Positions 9,685 through 18,369 of a stretch of DNA of 64,000 nt are shown here, one piece after another. The stretch covers positions 434,001 through 498,000 of the forward strand of contig NZ_AP024845.1 of NCBI RefSeq assembly GCF_020892095.1, given 5' to 3'. The position numbers and the translations under genes are program-made. This stretch comes from Claveliimonas bilis. GTDB taxonomy: Bacteria; Bacillota; Clostridia; Lachnospirales; Lachnospiraceae. A model generated the notes under the pieces. It was not told where the DNA came from. It was given only the letters and a program-made list of their open reading frames with translations, and made no database searches. Within the stretch, counting starts at the first letter, position 1. Each line of letters starts with the position of its first letter.

Positions 9685-11265
9685 TTAAACCGCCTCCTCG
9701 TATTGTGATGGAGTCAGGAACAAAATCTTGATTTTCTTCTGCAGTTTCCGGATTTCTCCGGCAATCTTCCGGTTATCTCCCTCTCTGGCATTTTGAAACG
9801 CCCCGAAATATCCTTTCATATAATCTTCTCCTTCCTCTGTGTATCCGTCAAACCCTGCAAGTGCGGCTTCCTTTACTTTCAGAAGGCTCATCAGACGAAG
9901 AAGCATAATGCCGCAGTTTTCCGAAGGCTCTTCTCCTTCCAAGGCAAGGCGCCGGTAATTGATGACATCATCTCCCGGACGAACGCCTTTTGTAATGTTA
10001 GATGTAAGAATCACATGGATATCCTGTTTCCGAAGCGCCTGATACTCCGCAAAACGTTTTGCATTGCTGAAAAAGGCAAAGCCGCCTTCCTGCTCCGCAA
10101 AATAGAAATTTGCTGACACGATGATTGCCTTTTGGGATCTGATATAGTCTTTCACCTTATCCCACTGATATTCCAGACTTGTCCCCGGAGCCAGCAAAAC
10201 TACCGCACGGCCTTCAAATATCTGTTTCAGACTGCCAAGGGAAGCCTGATCTGACACCGTCTGATTTTTATATTCTTGATACAGCTCTTCAATACAAGCC
10301 GGATCAAAGGCACTTTTTTTGTTTTCCGGCAGCATTTTTAAGATCTGATGCATGTCTCTTGCGGTGAGGGTTCCTTTCGACAGCAGATATTCGGCATAAT
10401 TCCGGTGGAGATTATATTTTGCTGAGATGAAATATTCCGCCATGTAACCCCAGGGTTCCCTGCTCTTGATGGGAGTAATATACTCCTCGATGGCATCCAA
10501 TACCGGATCAATGTCATAATCTTTCCCATAACTTCGGTTCATATAATCCATGATCAGTTCCAGACAGAGATTCCCCGGTACCCGCCCCATTCCGTTTAAA
10601 GAAGCGTCCAGAACGCAGTTTCTCCTTGGATCCTTCATCTCCAGAAACGTCTGGGCAAGAAGAAAAGACTGGGCCATGTTTTCATGGAGGTGAATGCCCA
10701 AAACAATCGCTTCGTCTAAATTGTTCTCACAGAGAGAATAAATCCTCACCAACTCTTTTTTTGTCATGGAACCAAAGGTATCTACAATAGAAAATCCGTA
10801 AGGTTCCAGATTGCTGACTTTTTTCAGAAGCTTTACCAGCTCCTGATCCCGGTAACCCATAATATTGATGGGATTGATAAAAAGCTGGTAGCCTTTTTCC
10901 TTCACCTTTCTGCAGAAATCCAGTCCTTCTTCCACATCATAGTCATGGAAAGTAACACGCACTGCGTCCACAGTCCCGTCACACTCTTCCAGATTTCGTA
11001 TATCATACTGATTGTGAAGGGCCATAGCTACAAATTTTGTATTTCCATGGCTGGAAGGAAGGACTTTTTTCAATTCTCTTACAGAATGAAACAAGGTACG
11101 GTCAGGATCATAGGTACAGTTCCTTAAAAATCCCACCTCCACCAGATCTGTTTTGGCCTCGATCAGCCTGTCAATGATACTTCGGATCGTCTTTTCCCCA
11201 AAATTCCAGTCGTTGATGTATCCTCCGTCCCTTAACGTACAATCCAGCAGTCTAATGTTTTCCAT
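9685..11265 (-). CDS. DRE-TIM metallolyase (HMGL-like aldolase) fused to an unknown C-terminal domain
   Basis: 526 residues from ATG at 11265 (GGAG six bases upstream). The N-terminal ~280 residues are an HMGL/4-hydroxy-2-oxovalerate aldolase-type barrel: DCTLRDGG at residues 8-15 is the DRE metal and catalytic motif, and GIHLHEN near 190-196 supplies the metal-binding HxH. Such enzymes make or break C-C bonds through pyruvate enolate chemistry. From about residue 353 (GRAVVLLAPGTSLE) a second Rossmann-like domain begins that I cannot assign. Flanked by KdsC-like and sugar-transferase genes, it may form the ulosonate from pyruvate and an aldehyde in place of KdsA or NeuB; that is inference. 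Confidence 0.7.
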   Translation of the reverse strand: MENIRLLDCTLRDGGYINDWNFGEKTIRSIIDRLIEAKTDLVEVGFLRNCTYDPDRTLFHSVRELKKVLPSSHGNTKFVAMALHNQYDIRNLEECDGTVDAVRVTFHDYDVEEGLDFCRKVKEKGYQLFINPINIMGYRDQELVKLLKKVSNLEPYGFSIVDTFGSMTKKELVRIYSLCENNLDEAIVLGIHLHENMAQSFLLAQTFLEMKDPRRNCVLDASLNGMGRVPGNLCLELIMDYMNRSYGKDYDIDPVLDAIEEYITPIKSREPWGYMAEYFISAKYNLHRNYAEYLLSKGTLTARDMHQILKMLPENKKSAFDPACIEELYQEYKNQTVSDQASLGSLKQIFEGRAVVLLAPGTSLEYQWDKVKDYIRSQKAIIVSANFYFAEQEGGFAFFSNAKRFAEYQALRKQDIHVILTSNITKGVRPGDDVINYRRLALEGEEPSENCGIMLLRLMSLLKVKEAALAGFDGYTEEGEDYMKGYFGAFQNAREGDNRKIAGEIRKLQKKIKILFLTPSQYEEAV

Positions 11266-12649
11266 GTCCGTCTCCTTTCTGATCTCCGGTGTCATCCTGC
11301 TCTTTTTCCTCTACCCCTTCCGCATTTTCTTTCTGAAACAGAATGCGGACAGTGAGAAACAAAAGGCGGATATCCAGCCGGAGTGAATATTGATAAATAT
11401 AGATCAGGTCGTATTTTATCTTATCTTCCGGGCCCGTATTGTATTTCCCGTATATCTGTGCATATCCTGTAAGACCTCCCCGCACTTTCAGCCTCTCCGT
11501 AAATTCCGGAATTATTTTTGCATACTCTTCAATAAACTCCCGCCGTTCCGGTCTTGGACCTACCAGAGACATCTCTCCCCGAAAGATGTTAAAAAGCTGT
11601 GGCAGCTCGTCAAAATGAAGATTCCGGATTACTCTCCCCACCTTTGTAATGCGGCTGTCATATTTTCCCGCAAGCCTTGGCCCGTCCTTTTCCGCACCCA
11701 CATGCATACTTCTGAATTTCAGCATGTCAAATTCCCTGCCGCCCTTTGTCACTCTTTTCTGCCTGTAAAATACGGGACCTCTATCCTCAAGCTTAATACC
11801 AAGTGCGATCAGCAGCATGATAGGAAGGGCTGGAACAAGAAGAAGGAAGGATACTATCACATCCTCTGCCCGCTTTATCACCTCCTGCTCCCTTGTGAGG
11901 CGACTTTGGCTGCATCGGAAAAGTACTTTGTCATAAAGCCGCAGGATCGTAGTATTTTTGATATAAATATCTGTCACTTTTGGAATACTGTAGCATTCCC
12001 GGTCCAGCCGGACAGCAGTTTTCATAAGCTCATTTCGCTCCTGACAGGGAATATCTCCAAGAAAAACCGCCTCACACTCTTCCATCAGCTTCATTGCTTT
12101 TGGGATTCCCTCTCTAAAATGCATAGATTTTGTAATTTGAAAGTATCCGTTGATCCGGTTATTTTCCAGAACAGTCTCAGGCATCCTCTCTCTGTTCCCG
12201 TAAATAAAAAGAGATTTCTTGAAGGACTGTCCCTTCAGATAAATCCAGAAAAAGAGAACGGCCCACAGGATACCTGACATGACCTCTAATAAAGTCAGTG
12301 TGAAAAAATATGGAAGTATGGCTTCAAAAGAGAGCGTGCTGACTGTATACATCAGCAGGGCAAAAAAGAGATTTGCACACAGAGCGCCGAAAAACTGCCC
12401 GTATACAAGGTCAAGGATCCTCCTTTGCTCGATATTTCCGGCCTCCAGCATCAGATAAGATACTTCCAGCATCACCATATACAAAAGAGTGACCGGAAGA
12501 TAACGCTCTTTCCAGATTTCCCGCATTACTTGTGCCGATGCCAGAAAATACAGGCCGATAAGCATCCCCTGAGTCAATATTTTCCATGCTCTAAATGTAT
12601 TGTGTCCTTTCCTCATTGTCTTATACCTGCGGTTTTTCTTTTCTTTCAC
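11252..12649 (-). CDS. Polyprenyl-phosphate sugar-phosphate transferase (WbaP/WcaJ-like)
   Basis: 465 residues. The N-terminal part holds four to five hydrophobic segments (about 20-155) and a nucleotide-binding-like region. A further membrane segment near 270-290 (VIVSFLLLVPALPIMLLIAL) precedes the conserved bacterial sugar transferase domain with FYRQKRV, LKFRSMH, FDELPQLFNIFRGEMSLVGP and RGGLTGYAQI. It starts glycan assembly by moving sugar-1-phosphate from a nucleotide sugar to undecaprenyl phosphate at the membrane. Start overlaps the previous stop (ATGA), and its 3' end overlaps the aldolase start by 14 bp, so translation is coupled on both sides. Sugar specificity not readable. Confidence 0.9.
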   Translation of the reverse strand: MKEKKNRRYKTMRKGHNTFRAWKILTQGMLIGLYFLASAQVMREIWKERYLPVTLLYMVMLEVSYLMLEAGNIEQRRILDLVYGQFFGALCANLFFALLMYTVSTLSFEAILPYFFTLTLLEVMSGILWAVLFFWIYLKGQSFKKSLFIYGNRERMPETVLENNRINGYFQITKSMHFREGIPKAMKLMEECEAVFLGDIPCQERNELMKTAVRLDRECYSIPKVTDIYIKNTTILRLYDKVLFRCSQSRLTREQEVIKRAEDVIVSFLLLVPALPIMLLIALGIKLEDRGPVFYRQKRVTKGGREFDMLKFRSMHVGAEKDGPRLAGKYDSRITKVGRVIRNLHFDELPQLFNIFRGEMSLVGPRPERREFIEEYAKIIPEFTERLKVRGGLTGYAQIYGKYNTGPEDKIKYDLIYIYQYSLRLDIRLLFLTVRILFQKENAEGVEEKEQDDTGDQKGDGHGKH

Positions 12650-14670
12650 TGGGTATCGGCGCTGGTGTCCCAGTCAAACAAACGCTCCAGAGCTTTTCTG
12701 ACCTTTTTATCCTGTAAAAAAAGCAGCAACGGTGCATAGGCATCTCTCCCCTTTATGATTCCCCTTTCTCCTGTAACAAATTCAGGAAAATATTTTCTGT
12801 AATCCGCCGTAAAATCTAAAATCCCTCGCTGAATCTGCCGTATCTGCTTTCCGTGAGCCTCTTTCTTTCCATAGCGGAATCCTACTTTTCCATTCTCGTC
12901 CAGGCAAAAGCCTTTCAATGTGGGGGAATCCGAAGTAAAAAGAAGCTCCATATACAGATTATGCTTCCGGTTCAGGTCGTGAAATTTCCAGAGATCTCTG
13001 TTTTTTGTCTGTGAAAAAAGATAGCTCGCTATCATTCCATCAAAAAAGAAGCTCTCCGACGTATCCGGTCTTGGATTGTGACAGGTGTTTGTACCTGCCA
13101 GAAGGCCATACACCTTGCAGGAAAGTCCAAATTCCTCTCTTAAGAGATGCGAAATCCCCATAGCCCCGCTTCCGGCCCAGCCAATATCCACTACGGCAAT
13201 CCTGCTATGATTCCCTACAAGGGATGTCAGATATTCTCTGACAGCCTCTTTTTCTTCCCGGTAGGCTGTTTCCACCTGATGCCACCTTCTTTTCAGACAG
13301 GATCGGCACCTTTTGGCAAGGGGAAGATCCAGCCGGGTATCGGCTCTGCATCCCAGATCTTTGCAGACTTCCAAAAGCATATGCTCCAGCTCCATTGCCT
13401 TGAAAATTTCTGCCATGGAATAGCCCTGTCCTGTTTTCTGGAAAAGGAACCTTTCAAAAAAATCTTCCTTCCATGCGCTGCTAAGAATCCGTGCCGCTGC
13501 TCCCCGGGACCAGCGCACATAGGCTGTCTCCTCCCCGGGGTACAGACAATCATAGATTTTTTTCAGAATTTCTCCGTCTCTTGCCAGAAACCAAATCTGT
13601 GAAATCTCTCTTCTCCTGACAAAATTATGGATAAACTGACAGTATCCAAGAGCCAGTATTCCACCGTATACATAGCCGTATTCATAAAAGGGAGAATAAA
13701 TCCTGCTGCCGTTATGAAGCCGGATATTCACCATTCCCCCATACATACTGCCTGTAATGACCGACATATCCCGGGGGCGGTATCTTCTCCCCTGCATCTG
13801 GATATTGGGATACCAGAACGTATCCCATCCTGCTCTTTTTGCCATCGCAATGTCACTGTGCCGATCATCCCCGATATGGAGGAAATTTTTCTGCCCTGCA
13901 AACTCCGCTTCCACCTTCCCGTACATCGTCCCCTCTGCTTTCGTGACTCCCCACCGGGATGAAACAAAACAGGCATCCAGCCCTCCGAATCCCTTTTCAA
14001 AAAGCAGACTCTCCAGAAATTCCTGTTCCAGATACATATCGCTGACAGCGATCACTGTTTTCCCGGCTTCTTGAAGCTTCTGTGGAACGCCGGCAAAATA
14101 AGGATTTGCAAAACAGTATTTCCGCTCCATGTCCTTTTCTTTGGCTATCCCTTCTTCCGCCGGGATTCCGGTCATCTTTTCCAGAAGATCCCAGATTTCC
14201 GCAAGAGTCACTTCCACTCCTTCTCCACACTTTCTTTTCCTCTGCCTGGCCTTTCGCTCCGCTTCTATCCGAAGCAGCCGGAAGTCAGGGCAGGAAAAAT
14301 GCATGCCTGCCAGATAAAAGAGATCAGCCGGTTCCGAAAACGGCCGAAGAAGCAGCGTATCAAACACATCGAAGGAGATCACGTCAGCAGCCATCATCTT
14401 TTGCTTTAACAATCTTCGATCCATGCGCCCCGGACAGGCTGACTCCTGAAGCTTCAGTTTCTTTTTCTCATAAGTCTTTCCGGAAAATCCGCTGTCATCT
14501 CTGCCGCCCAGCACATAATACCGGATATTCCAAAAAAGAAGGGCGCACCAGCTAAGAAGCTGTCCCTTCTTTCCGCCATACGTCTTCCTCATTTCGTGAT
14601 ACCGCTTGCGAATACCGGGAACCCGGTTTACCAGCAGTTGGTAAAGCCATATGCGCCCTGCGCTTTTCAT
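12646..14670 (-). CDS. COG5610-type HAD/LARDG protein (second copy)
   Basis: 674 residues, a paralogue of the 893-residue protein without the FN3-like modules. HAD motif I is DVFDTLLLRPF at 101-111 and GDDRHSD near 270 gives the metal motif. The C-terminal half starts at FLARDGEILKKIY and contains the repeated AVVDIGWAGSGAMG region also found in the other two copies. Likely cytoplasmic; function in polysaccharide loci unassigned. Overlaps by four bases with both neighbours, so it is embedded in the translationally coupled core of the operon. Confidence 0.7.
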   Translation of the reverse strand: MKSAGRIWLYQLLVNRVPGIRKRYHEMRKTYGGKKGQLLSWCALLFWNIRYYVLGGRDDSGFSGKTYEKKKLKLQESACPGRMDRRLLKQKMMAADVISFDVFDTLLLRPFSEPADLFYLAGMHFSCPDFRLLRIEAERKARQRKRKCGEGVEVTLAEIWDLLEKMTGIPAEEGIAKEKDMERKYCFANPYFAGVPQKLQEAGKTVIAVSDMYLEQEFLESLLFEKGFGGLDACFVSSRWGVTKAEGTMYGKVEAEFAGQKNFLHIGDDRHSDIAMAKRAGWDTFWYPNIQMQGRRYRPRDMSVITGSMYGGMVNIRLHNGSRIYSPFYEYGYVYGGILALGYCQFIHNFVRRREISQIWFLARDGEILKKIYDCLYPGEETAYVRWSRGAAARILSSAWKEDFFERFLFQKTGQGYSMAEIFKAMELEHMLLEVCKDLGCRADTRLDLPLAKRCRSCLKRRWHQVETAYREEKEAVREYLTSLVGNHSRIAVVDIGWAGSGAMGISHLLREEFGLSCKVYGLLAGTNTCHNPRPDTSESFFFDGMIASYLFSQTKNRDLWKFHDLNRKHNLYMELLFTSDSPTLKGFCLDENGKVGFRYGKKEAHGKQIRQIQRGILDFTADYRKYFPEFVTGERGIIKGRDAYAPLLLFLQDKKVRKALERLFDWDTSADTQ

Positions 14671-15440
14671 CTCTTTTTCTCCTTTCCATACTCCACATAA
14701 GCCCGGCAGACTTCCCCGGGATCCCCGATCATTTTCTGCTTCCCCTTTTCAATCCACACCGCCCGGCTGCAGTTTTTCAAAATGGTATCCGTAGAATGAG
14801 AGACGATCAAAACCGTTGCTCCGCTGTGTATCATCTCTTCGATGCGTCTGCCGCTTTTTTCCTTAAAAAACAGATCTCCCACACTTAGCACCTCGTCCAG
14901 GATCAGTATCCCAGGCGTTTCTCTTACCGTGGCAATGGCGAATCCCAAACGGGATATCATACCGGAGGAAAAGTTTTTTATCTTCTGTTCCATAAAGCCC
15001 TCCAACTCTGCAAACTCCACGATCTTTCTATATTTTCTCCGGATAAACTCCCTGCTGTATCCCAAGATCGCACCATTCAGATATACATTTTCTCTGGCGG
15101 TCAGTTCCCGGTCAAAGCCGGTCCCCAGCGTAAGGAGCTGAACCTGGCTCTCATCCACCTGTACGCTTCCTCCTGTAGGGATCATAGCGCCGGAAATAAT
15201 CTTCAAAAGGGTACTCTTTCCTGATCCGTTGGTTCCGATAATTCCCATCACTTCCCCCTCATACACATCAAAACTGATATGATCCAAAGCTTTGAGTGTA
15301 CGATAACGACGTCTGCCTGCCGCCAGCTGCACCGTAAATTCCTTCAGACTGGAAGCGCTTTCTTCCGGTACTTTAAAATACATACTGACGTCCCGAACAG
15401 AAATAACCGGGCAGCCTGCCTTTTTCTTTTCCTCTTTCAT
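14667..15440 (-). CDS. ABC exporter ATP-binding protein (Wzt/TagH type)
   Basis: 257 residues. Walker A GTNGSGKST at 69-77, ABC signature NFSSGM at 156-161 and Walker B ILILDEVLSVGD near 178-184. The N-terminal extension and the region LKALDHISFDVYEGEVMG are typical of polysaccharide and teichoic acid exporters. Powers export of a lipid-linked glycan through the permease encoded just upstream. It lacks the extra C-terminal carbohydrate-binding domain of long Wzt proteins, so it is closer to KpsT/TagH core size. AAGGAGGGG precedes the ATG. Confidence 0.9.
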   Translation of the reverse strand: MKEEKKKAGCPVISVRDVSMYFKVPEESASSLKEFTVQLAAGRRRYRTLKALDHISFDVYEGEVMGIIGTNGSGKSTLLKIISGAMIPTGGSVQVDESQVQLLTLGTGFDRELTARENVYLNGAILGYSREFIRRKYRKIVEFAELEGFMEQKIKNFSSGMISRLGFAIATVRETPGILILDEVLSVGDLFFKEKSGRRIEEMIHSGATVLIVSHSTDTILKNCSRAVWIEKGKQKMIGDPGEVCRAYVEYGKEKKR

Positions 15441-15489
15441 ATTCTCTTTCCCCTCCTTTTATTATAAATCCCCATGTCCGCATACCCTT

Positions 15490-16248
15490 TTACAATTTCT
15501 GTATGACTTTGCTCTGGCTTTTCTGAAATGCAAATTTGCCTGCCCCGTACATCCCAATCCCCCACACAAAAATCCGAATCATAACAGCTGATCGAGGTAA
15601 GGTTCCATAAAGGATGCAGTCTCTGGCCGCCGCAATGAAATTATAGATGGGATTCTGCCAGACCAGCCGCTGCATAGTCTCCGGCAAAAGTTCCAGTGGA
15701 TAAAAGAGAGCAGAAAGGTACATCCAAAGCGTCAGGAAAACTGAATACAAATGCCGCACATCACCGAAAAACACATAAAGCACTGACAGCAGATATCCCA
15801 TGCCAAGAGAAAACAGGAAAATAAAAAACACGATCACAGGAAACAGGAAAACTGCTGCCGACAGGCGTATTCTAAAAATCAGCAGAATGATCCCATAGGC
15901 GATAAGGGAATAGAGGAAATTGACAAAAGCTGTATATGTCCTGGCAAAAGGAAACACCTCCCTTGGAAATTTCACCTGCAGGATCAGAGTCTGATTATCC
16001 GCAAGAGCTGTCATGGCTGTATTGGTGGCCGTAGTAAAAAAATTCCACAGGATAAAACCTGTCAAGTAATAAACCGGATAATTTTCAATGGATTTTCGGA
16101 ACATGGCAGAAAAGACCAGAGACAGAACAGCCATAGAAAGCAGAGGGCTTAAAACACTCCACAGGATTCCCAGCCTGGATCTGCTGTATTTTCTTTTCAG
16201 TTCCCTGGAAACCAGTTCCTGTATCACAAAATAGGATTGCTTTCTCAT
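15490..16248 (-). CDS. ABC exporter permease (Wzm/TagG type)
   Basis: 252 residues, ABC-2 membrane family. About six hydrophobic segments are visible, beginning at LGILWSVLSPLLSMAVLSLV (residues 28-47) and ending with a segment near 225-240. The preceding basic stretch RELKRKYSRSRLG is typical of TagG/Wzm. Forms the membrane channel with the ATPase encoded 49 bp downstream; together they indicate an ABC-dependent rather than a Wzx/Wzy export route. No Wzx flippase or Wzy polymerase was seen in the operon. Its start overlaps the end of the upstream COG5610-like gene. Confidence 0.9.
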   Translation of the reverse strand: MRKQSYFVIQELVSRELKRKYSRSRLGILWSVLSPLLSMAVLSLVFSAMFRKSIENYPVYYLTGFILWNFFTTATNTAMTALADNQTLILQVKFPREVFPFARTYTAFVNFLYSLIAYGIILLIFRIRLSAAVFLFPVIVFFIFLFSLGMGYLLSVLYVFFGDVRHLYSVFLTLWMYLSALFYPLELLPETMQRLVWQNPIYNFIAAARDCILYGTLPRSAVMIRIFVWGIGMYGAGKFAFQKSQSKVIQKL

Positions 16249-17528
16249 TTTTTCCGTTTCTCCATGATCTGCTTTTTGATGTAGAGGATGTACTTATACA
16301 TCCGGTTTTGCCAGAGATGCCATCTTATCCTCTTTCCTCCAAGTACAATGCTCCCCTCCATCCAGGCGCTTTCCTTTACCGGTTCTTTTCGGATACCGGT
16401 CATAGATGCTCCTCTGGGCAGTACGTGACTGTTTCGGATCTCTTCTTCTGTCAGGGGAACAGCGATCTTCTGTCCCTCTCCCCTGACGTCATCATTAAAC
16501 CAGAGATTCCCAAAAGCCTGCGCCTGTTCCTTATCAGGTCTGCTCATCAGATCTGCCATCTTTCTCTGTATCACATCAGGATCAAGGATCTGCCACAGAT
16601 GCAGACGGTCCGGAAGTTCCAAAGCTTCTTTCTGCGCCTCTTTTTCTACCGCGTCTGCAATGATTTCCAGCGCTTCTTTATTTTTCACTTCTCCCGGCTC
16701 TCTGACCGGTTCATATCCCCCGGACGTTTCCTTATATCCCAGAGTCATCTGTTCCGGTTCGCTGAACATGCATTCAAACAAGCTGTTGGAAAAATGTACT
16801 TTTCTCTTTATCTTGCCAAATGGTTCGAAATAGTATGCATGATAATTCTCTTTTTTCTCCCCCTCCGGAATGTGATAAAGGCCGAAATAATATCCCGTCA
16901 GCCTCCCCCTGTAGCCGGCTGATTCCAAAAGGAGCCGAAGGGTCATCTGCATACTTCCGGTCCACCCACTGTCCGCCACCGCCCAGCGCACTGCATCCAT
17001 AAGTCCCTCTGCCTTAAGATACCCGACAGCCGCGTCATATGCTTCCCCGGCATGAATGTTTACATATTCCCAAAATTTTTCCATGTCCAAAAGCTCTCTT
17101 TTCAACATCTGGACTTCTCCATAGGACAAGATCCGGTCCATCTCTTTTTGTCTTCCCAAAAGTCCGGCGATTTCTCCGGCTTCCTCATCGGTCAGCGCTG
17201 CCCTTTTTAATACTTTCGCAAGGGTCACATCTATTCCTCCCAGGCAGATCTGCTCTGCCGCCTCCTTTCCGAGCAGATGGAAAGACGGGATCCGAAGTGC
17301 ATATCTGGAACAACGAAGATACCGGCACTCTATTTCAGGTTCTCTTCCCCGGCTTAAAATTTGTGCCGCCCGGTACATCGGATATCCGTCTCTGGCAAGA
17401 AAATAAATCCGCCGGATATTCTGTTCTCCGGCGGATTTCAAAACCCATTTTACAAATTCTACAAATGCAGGGGCCAGTATTGCTTCAGAATCCCGGCTGA
17501 TGATCTCGGCATGGGTATGGGTACTCAC
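16245..17528 (-). CDS. COG5610 C-terminal-half protein lacking the HAD domain
   Basis: 427 residues from a GTG start with AAAGGAG upstream. The protein begins close to the IYFLARDGYPMYRAAQ motif that starts the second half of the two larger paralogues, and also shares the WAVADSGWTGSMQMTL region. The N-terminal HAD phosphatase half (DVFDT) is absent. It therefore shows that the LARDG half can stand alone, either as a stand-alone enzyme or a partner of the larger copies. Overlaps the upstream GT2 gene by 44 bp. Role not known. Confidence 0.65.
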   Translation of the reverse strand: MSTHTHAEIISRDSEAILAPAFVEFVKWVLKSAGEQNIRRIYFLARDGYPMYRAAQILSRGREPEIECRYLRCSRYALRIPSFHLLGKEAAEQICLGGIDVTLAKVLKRAALTDEEAGEIAGLLGRQKEMDRILSYGEVQMLKRELLDMEKFWEYVNIHAGEAYDAAVGYLKAEGLMDAVRWAVADSGWTGSMQMTLRLLLESAGYRGRLTGYYFGLYHIPEGEKKENYHAYYFEPFGKIKRKVHFSNSLFECMFSEPEQMTLGYKETSGGYEPVREPGEVKNKEALEIIADAVEKEAQKEALELPDRLHLWQILDPDVIQRKMADLMSRPDKEQAQAFGNLWFNDDVRGEGQKIAVPLTEEEIRNSHVLPRGASMTGIRKEPVKESAWMEGSIVLGGKRIRWHLWQNRMYKYILYIKKQIMEKRKK

Positions 17529-18369
17529 CGCTTTGTCTCCTTTCCTTAAGCACCGCCTGCCCTCCTGCCTGACAGCGTTTCAGTCCTCGGTATATGATAC
17601 CCGGGATCATCCACACCGCCAAAGGTTTATAGCGGTACATCCATGCTTTTGCCCCGTTCAGTCCAAGTGCCGCAAACCCAAGGCGGCGAAGCCTGATCTC
17701 ATCTATTCTGTAACAGAGCCGCCGCTTCCTGTAACTTCCTTTGTCCTCCCGGTAGCAAAACAATTTCTTCTGAAGATTATACCCACGGCAGCCGAAAATA
17801 TGCAGGCGCATAAAAAGTTCATAGTCTTCGCATCGCTTTGTTTCATCTGACACATGATAATATCCGTGCTTTTCAAATACGCTCTTTCTGAACATCACAG
17901 AAGGATGAATGTAGGGTGAAGAAGAAAGAAAACTCTCTTTTTTCGGAATTTCAGGCATTTCTCTTACGCCCCACACCCCATCTTCTCCTATGAGAAAAGC
18001 GCTGCATCCCACAAACTCATACTCTTTGTGTTCATCCAGAAAATGCGCCTGTTCCTTCAGCCGGTCCGGCAGAGAAATATCATCACCGTCCATCCTTGCA
18101 ATATACTCTCCCTCCGCCTCCTGGATACACTGATTCAGGCCATAGGCAATACCGCGGTTTTCCTTTCCTTCCAGACAGCGGATCCTTGAATCCAACATTT
18201 CAAGACTTTTGATCCTCTCTTTCCACTCTTCGGATGAACCATCATCATAGATTAGAAGTTCCCAGTCCCTTTCACTCTGTTCCAAAATAGATCTGGCCGC
18301 CGTCTCCAGCTGGGAAAACGGCTTTGGATTGTAAACACTCATGATCACACTGACTTTCCTTCGATTCAT
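17485..18369 (-). CDS. GT2-family glycosyltransferase
   Basis: 294 residues from ATG at 18369 (AAGGAAG upstream); a TTG seven codons further up is in frame but unlikely. GT-A fold signatures: VSVIMSVYNPKPFSQLETA at the start, LLIYDDGSSEEW, and the metal-binding region ARMDGDDIS, then the acceptor-side CEDYELFMR. Predicted inverting transferase adding one sugar to the lipid-linked repeat unit in the cytoplasm. The C-terminal 50 residues are basic. It overlaps the upstream GT4 gene by 98 bp, which is unusually long. Confidence 0.9.
   Translation of the reverse strand: MNRRKVSVIMSVYNPKPFSQLETAARSILEQSERDWELLIYDDGSSEEWKERIKSLEMLDSRIRCLEGKENRGIAYGLNQCIQEAEGEYIARMDGDDISLPDRLKEQAHFLDEHKEYEFVGCSAFLIGEDGVWGVREMPEIPKKESFLSSSPYIHPSVMFRKSVFEKHGYYHVSDETKRCEDYELFMRLHIFGCRGYNLQKKLFCYREDKGSYRKRRLCYRIDEIRLRRLGFAALGLNGAKAWMYRYKPLAVWMIPGIIYRGLKRCQAGGQAVLKERRQSGEYPYPCRDHQPGF

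Noticed and set aside
11390-12277. 295-codon plus-strand frame opposite the sugar transferase
   Set aside because: Antisense to a well-defined membrane transferase; no start signal.
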